The notes under the pieces: model-generated
The model's input: the letters and a program-made list of their open reading frames with translations, nothing else
Database searches by the model: none
Told to the model about the DNA's origin: nothing
Assembly: GCA_027578815.1 (NCBI GenBank)
Contig: JANBTH010000319.1
Location: 1 to 21,020, forward strand
Reading direction: 5' to 3'
Length of the DNA stretch: 21,020 nucleotides
DNA from: Coemansia sp. RSA 1804
Taxonomy: Eukaryota; Kickxellomycota; Kickxellomycetes; Kickxellales; Kickxellaceae
Made by a program: the position numbers and the translations under genes
Shown: in pieces, positions 17,703-21,020 of the stretch
Layout of the letters: each line of letters opens with the position of its first letter
Position numbering within the stretch: the first letter of the stretch is position 1

Positions 17703-18113
17703 ATGTCTAAGGATATGACACTTGAACAGATATCAATGGCCGGAAAGGAGGGCTTTAATCGTTATCAAAAAAGCTTACTTATAAAGAGAAAATGGGAAAT
17801 AATTAACAATCCAAATACAGGACAAGAGGATATTTGGATTAAAGCTAATAAATCTAAGCCCTATTATCAAGTCAATAATAGAAAACATGAGATTAATCTT
17901 GCAACAATTCCTTATGAAAAGCTTCCATCAAACTGGAAAAATGCCATTGACGAGCTAGGAAAAAATCTTGTGGAAAATATTATAAGCAAAAATCAAAAAT
18001 ATACTGTTAATAAAGCAATAGCTGAAATTAAAAATGCAGATCTAGGTATTATATCTACAATAGTAGAGGGTTTTAATCGTTTGATTAAGAGTTTTTTACC
18101 AAAGGGTAAATAA
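17703..18113 (+). CDS. Hypothetical 136-aa protein, sole gene of the AT-rich island; possible foreign origin
   Basis: An intact 136-codon ORF with good initiation context (AAAAATGTCT) and two AATAAA signals just after the stop. Two lines counted inside it hold 15/60 and 17/60 G+C, against 34/60 in a line of SPB4, and codons mostly end in A/T. The product is soluble, Lys/Asn/Ile-rich and basic, without a signal peptide or membrane helix. Visible features: an N-terminal helix-like stretch with GFNRYQKSLL; NPNTGQEDIWIKANKSKPYY (about 37-56), Trp/Tyr-rich and beta-like; then INLATIPYEKLPSNWKNAI (about 64-82). The YEKLP..W pattern recalls small bacterial or viral proteins and RyR-domain-like modules, an impression I could not verify. 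A second GFNRL echoes the first GFNRY. The gene is isolated and its function is unknown. Confidence 0.65.
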   Translation: MSKDMTLEQISMAGKEGFNRYQKSLLIKRKWEIINNPNTGQEDIWIKANKSKPYYQVNNRKHEINLATIPYEKLPSNWKNAIDELGKNLVENIISKNQKYTVNKAIAEIKNADLGIISTIVEGFNRLIKSFLPKGK

Positions 18114-19009
18114 TGAATAAAAGCAAATAGCAGCTGAATAAAGATGTCAGCTCTTAATTTAGAATAAGCATATGTATTTTATTTAGCAGGATTAAAGACA
18201 TAACTAATATCTTTGGTTAGTTTTTTTTAGCCAACACATTGTATGTGGGAATAGCCGATATTTACTTTTGTTTTTAAATCAACATATGCAGTGGCACATT
18301 CTAATCACAGTCAACTAATGTTTAACATTATGATATATAATATTCATACAGTTAAAGAAGCAATGTGGAATTTTTACAAATGTTTAACAGCTTTTGGGGT
18401 CTTTAATAAAAATTGGTTTACATTTGGATAAAATAGTTTAGAGAGCTATGGTAATATTAGAGATTTTGCTATGTTTGCATTTCTGCCATATTTTATACAA
18501 AATTTGTAATAACTTTTAGTCGATTCTTTCCATAATGTTTTTAGCAATATATCTAAGATGTTTTATATACAAAACTGTGTGTGCGTATCTATAAATACTG
18601 CACTTTAATTATTGACACTATTCTTATGTCTTCATTGTGTACACTAATATGCCAACAACTCTTTTATAGCATATATTGACTGTTCAGATGTTTAGTGTTG
18701 TAAATAATTAATGTAGTGTATAATAAAACAATGGTTAACGCTATAAAAATACTAATAACATATTTAAAAGCCTCAAAAATCATTGTATTTCTCAAGTATG
18801 ACAATACCCTTAATATCAACAAAACTGGTGCGCTTCAAATGTACATATAGGTTATTATATGACCTCTGATGTCTTAAAATCTCTGAATTTTATTTAAATG
18901 TTATCTGTATTTAAGTTCCCTAAAATGAATTATAACCCTATTTACGCACATTTAATTAGAATATCAATAAAGATGCAACGGGGGAGGGGAAACAAAAACA
19001 AAAAGTTTA
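18114..19009. other. AT-rich intergenic region, right half of island
   Basis: Very AT-rich, with no ORF of note before about 18898, where a 72-codon plus ORF overlaps the end of the acyltransferase gene and is rejected. AATAAA signals at 18116-18121 and about 18136 belong to the 136-codon gene. The composition changes back abruptly near 18965, close to the acyltransferase 3' end. No transposon, RNA gene or centromere-like repeat was recognised. Confidence 0.5.
18116..18121 (+). terminator. Poly(A)-type signal of the 136-codon gene
   Basis: AATAAA begins three bases after the TAA stop at 18111-18113, with a second AATAAA about 20 bases on. This supports expression as a eukaryotic unit, although the motif is frequent in AT-rich DNA. 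Confidence 0.35.
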
Positions 19010-19011
19010 TT
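19006..19011 (-). terminator. Poly(A)-type signal overlapping the stop of the acyltransferase gene
   Basis: On the minus strand the gene ends GCG TAA TAA ACT, so AATAAA starts inside the stop codon. If used, the 3' UTR would be only about 10-30 bases, and the AT-rich island would begin directly behind the gene. Confidence 0.4.
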
Positions 19012-20791
19012 ACGCAACAGATGGCAGAACCGAGACGGAGAGAGAGGAGTTCTGGCGGGCAACAAACGCGTTGTGGGTGTACATGCAGAGCAAGAAGGGC
19101 TGGAAAAACACCATGACGACCCAGAAGATCCAGTTACGCAGGGCGTGCTGGTTCTTGTACCAGAGCACCTTGTCGGAGGCAAAGATCAGCGGAATCTGCA
19201 TCATCTGCGAGAAGAACAGCATGCCGTGGTTCCAGCGGTGGCAGGCAACAACAACGGTGACTTCGTGGAGAATGCTAGAGAAGAAGAAGGTGGCGGCCAT
19301 TGCGGCAAGAGGCGCCGGAATGGTAATGCGTAGGTGGCGGACAAACCCACCAACAGTGGAGGGGGCTGCCCTGCTGGACCTGGTACTCCGCTCCTTCTTC
19401 TTAGTATCGGGTTCGTTTGCATCGACGCCTGCAGAGGAGGCCTTGTACACGCGCCAGTTCTCGCGTATGGGCATGTACACGTGGCGTGCCAGGAACATGT
19501 GGACCGGCCTGTTCCACTTGCGCGAAAACTCGTCTAGGCCACGCGCGTTCCACCAGTCGTCGTAGAAGCGGCGGTCGGCAAAGCGGGTGAGCTCGGCAAA
19601 GCCGTTGGAGATCGAATCGAAGGTGATGAAGAAGAAGAGCAGCCAGCACGTGGCCATGGGTCCCATCAGATGCACGGTAGTCATTAGTACGCCGGTCTGC
19701 GGCATGCGCTCCAGATGCGGAATCATCAGATGCGCAACCACAACGTAGAAGACTACAAAGATCCCCGCGGTGCCTGCCATCTTCTCGGCCACGTAGAGCC
19801 ACCGGATCCGCGGGGTGCGCGGGTACTCGAGCTCGTACACGAGCGTTGGGCTCAGCTGGAACATGAAGAAGTTGTGCATCGTGAGGGTTTGCGGAAACCG
19901 CGCATTGGCGTACGGACTGAGCACGGAATCCAGCTCGCGCAGCCTACCACTCCCTTTGTGCTGGTGGTCATCCTCAGAAGAAGAAGAAGAAGAAGAAGAA
20001 GAAGAAATGGGGCTGTGTGAGGTGAGTTCGCTCCGCTCGCGTAGCGCGCATGCCAGGCGGCGCGTGGTGCTGAGGTACGAGTGGATCTTCATCCAGTTGA
20101 CTACTGTGTGGAGCGCAAAGAAACTGCGCTGCGTCCACGGCCATCCGCGAGTTCCCTGCCACGCGTACCAGAATGCAAGCCAGCCGATCTCCATCGCCGC
20201 ATGCAGACACATTGCGCACACGCTGTTGCGCGGATCAAGGAACGCAGGCTGCCACTTACCACTGGCTACCCACACGTACCGGACAAACGGAACCACACAG
20301 AAGGTGGATGCAACGAGCGATAGGTCGCTCAGTAGCAGATCCTTCCCGCGACTAAACACCAGTACCGCGAGGTCGCTTGACAGGACCTCGCCGCTGTGTT
20401 CGTAGTGCGACGAGAGGAGCGATACAAGGTACGCGCCAATTATTGTCCAGAAACACGTTACGAGGCCCCGGATCGTGTCGCTCCCCTGGTACATCAGTTC
20501 TGTGTAGTCGAGAATCGAAGTGCGTGGCTGGAAGAATATCGCCATCTTGTTCTTGTTTTTCTTCTCAAGCTTGTTCTCTGTCTGGTCTTCGCTGGTTGCC
20601 GTTTCGTCGTTATCGCTGCGGTTATGCTGTTCCCGACTGCTTCGTAGCGACCTGTGAAGCGACGGCGTGTATGGCGGCGGCGGAAGCCCCTGCTTTTGTT
20701 CTAGCTCCAGTTCGCTTCGTGACTTTTGCGGACGCAGCTTTGGCGAGCCCTGCGATGACGGCGGCCTTGACGCTGCTTGCAACATAAACAT
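19010..20791 (-). CDS. ARE2: Sterol O-acyltransferase (ACAT/ARE type, MBOAT family)
   Basis: An ER multi-span enzyme esterifying sterols with fatty acyl-CoA for storage in lipid droplets. It is 593 aa, similar in length to yeast Are1/Are2 (610-642). ATG 20791 is the first ATG, and a second Met is codon 3. Residues 1-85 are a polar, Pro/Ser/Lys-rich cytosolic tail. Membrane segments appear at about 108-126, 155-175, 190-210, 338-358, 375-393, 495-512 and 550-572. The SOAT signature FYDDWWN is at 409-415, followed by EFSRKWNRPVH, and the catalytic His is H509 in SSILHEV. LSPTLVYELEYPRTPRIRW (313-331) is typical of fungal ARE and SOAT rather than DGAT1. A Ser10 run (263-272, coded by a GAA/TTC-type repeat at 19976-20006) lies in a loop. 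ARE1 and ARE2 cannot be told apart here. No intron. Confidence 0.92.
   Translation of the reverse strand: MFMLQAASRPPSSQGSPKLRPQKSRSELELEQKQGLPPPPYTPSLHRSLRSSREQHNRSDNDETATSEDQTENKLEKKNKNKMAIFFQPRTSILDYTELMYQGSDTIRGLVTCFWTIIGAYLVSLLSSHYEHSGEVLSSDLAVLVFSRGKDLLLSDLSLVASTFCVVPFVRYVWVASGKWQPAFLDPRNSVCAMCLHAAMEIGWLAFWYAWQGTRGWPWTQRSFFALHTVVNWMKIHSYLSTTRRLACALRERSELTSHSPISSSSSSSSSSEDDHQHKGSGRLRELDSVLSPYANARFPQTLTMHNFFMFQLSPTLVYELEYPRTPRIRWLYVAEKMAGTAGIFVVFYVVVAHLMIPHLERMPQTGVLMTTVHLMGPMATCWLLFFFITFDSISNGFAELTRFADRRFYDDWWNARGLDEFSRKWNRPVHMFLARHVYMPIRENWRVYKASSAGVDANEPDTKKKERSTRSSRAAPSTVGGFVRHLRITIPAPLAAMAATFFFSSILHEVTVVVACHRWNHGMLFFSQMMQIPLIFASDKVLWYKNQHALRNWIFWVVMVFFQPFLLCMYTHNAFVARQNSSLSVSVLPSVA
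19976..20006. repeat. (AGA)n microsatellite inside the acyltransferase gene
   Basis: About ten uninterrupted AGA/GAA units encode the Ser10 run on the minus strand. Being a multiple of three it keeps frame and is likely to vary in length between isolates. Confidence 0.85.
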
Positions 20792-21020
20792 TTTCTTGGC
20801 ACTTTTTTATTTACACCCTCCCGCTCGCGCACGGCTAACTGATCAAGGTAAAAAATACGCAGCAACTACGAAAGGAATTTGTAGAAAACTAGAGAGGGAG
20901 AAGGGAAAAGGATAAATCAATAAAAGAGACAGAGTAAGAGAGTGGAACAGAAGCACCGATATAGAAAGATAGGTATTATGGAAAAGAAAAAAGTGGAAAA
21001 AAACGAGACTCTTAAGAGGC
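20792..21020. promoter_or_regulatory. 5' region of the acyltransferase gene
   Basis: The stretch about 20870-21010 is purine-rich on the plus strand (pyrimidine-rich on the coding strand), as seen upstream of RIC1, the ATPase and SPB4. No TATA box and no further gene are seen before the window ends. Confidence 0.35.

Noticed and set aside
17125..18154. 10-base inverted repeat (AGAGCTGACA / TGTCAGCTCT) flanking the 136-codon gene, possible terminal repeats
   Set aside because: One such match is expected by chance in about 1 kb, and no target-site duplication or transposase is seen.
18898..19116. 72-codon plus-strand ORF
   Set aside because: Its second half is antisense to the acyltransferase C-terminus and the rest is AT-rich spacer.
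19976..20006. Tandem repeat considered as a CRISPR or structural array
   Set aside because: A simple in-frame trinucleotide repeat coding Ser; there are no spacers.

Overview
The window looks like nuclear DNA of an early-diverging filamentous fungus. All recognisable genes are eukaryotic housekeeping genes of fungal type, mostly without introns, closely spaced and about 55-60% G+C in the lines I counted. They carry single-residue tracts (Gln, Asn, Ser). A tandem pair of AT-richer F-box/leucine-rich-type genes resembles, from memory, families that are greatly expanded in Kickxellales such as Coemansia and its relatives. That placement is inference; no rRNA or other marker gene is present.

Layout: 1-2377 (minus) is the N-terminal 792 codons of RIC1, the Ypt6/Rab6 exchange-factor subunit; it runs off the left edge. 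2662-4071 (minus) is the GPI-anchor GlcNAc-transferase PIG-A/GPI3. After an 823-base AT-rich gap come two tandem F-box-like paralogues (4895-6358 and 6895-8517, plus). The first is cut short by a small frameshift, and its former C-terminal coding sequence is still readable to 6527. 8695-12288 (minus) is a large P-type cation ATPase with unusual residues at the ion-binding positions. It is divergent from a small four-segment membrane protein (12876-13487, plus) that resembles the Tim17/TIMMDC1 superfamily. 13610-16177 (minus) is the ribosome-biogenesis DEAD-box helicase SPB4/DDX55, convergent with the membrane-protein gene.

From about 16,830 to 18,960 lies a very AT-rich island (25-28% G+C in two lines counted inside its one gene). 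It holds a single intact 136-codon gene (17703-18113) with a TATA-like box and poly(A)-type signals of its own and no assignable function. A possible decayed gene sits at the left margin of the island (16556-16830). 19010-20791 (minus) is a sterol O-acyltransferase (ARE type, MBOAT family).

The housekeeping genes act separately (Golgi retrograde transport, GPI synthesis, ion transport, 60S ribosome assembly, sterol ester storage) and do not form one pathway. The accessory material is concentrated in the F-box pair and the AT-rich island. No tRNA, rRNA, CRISPR array or transposase was recognised.
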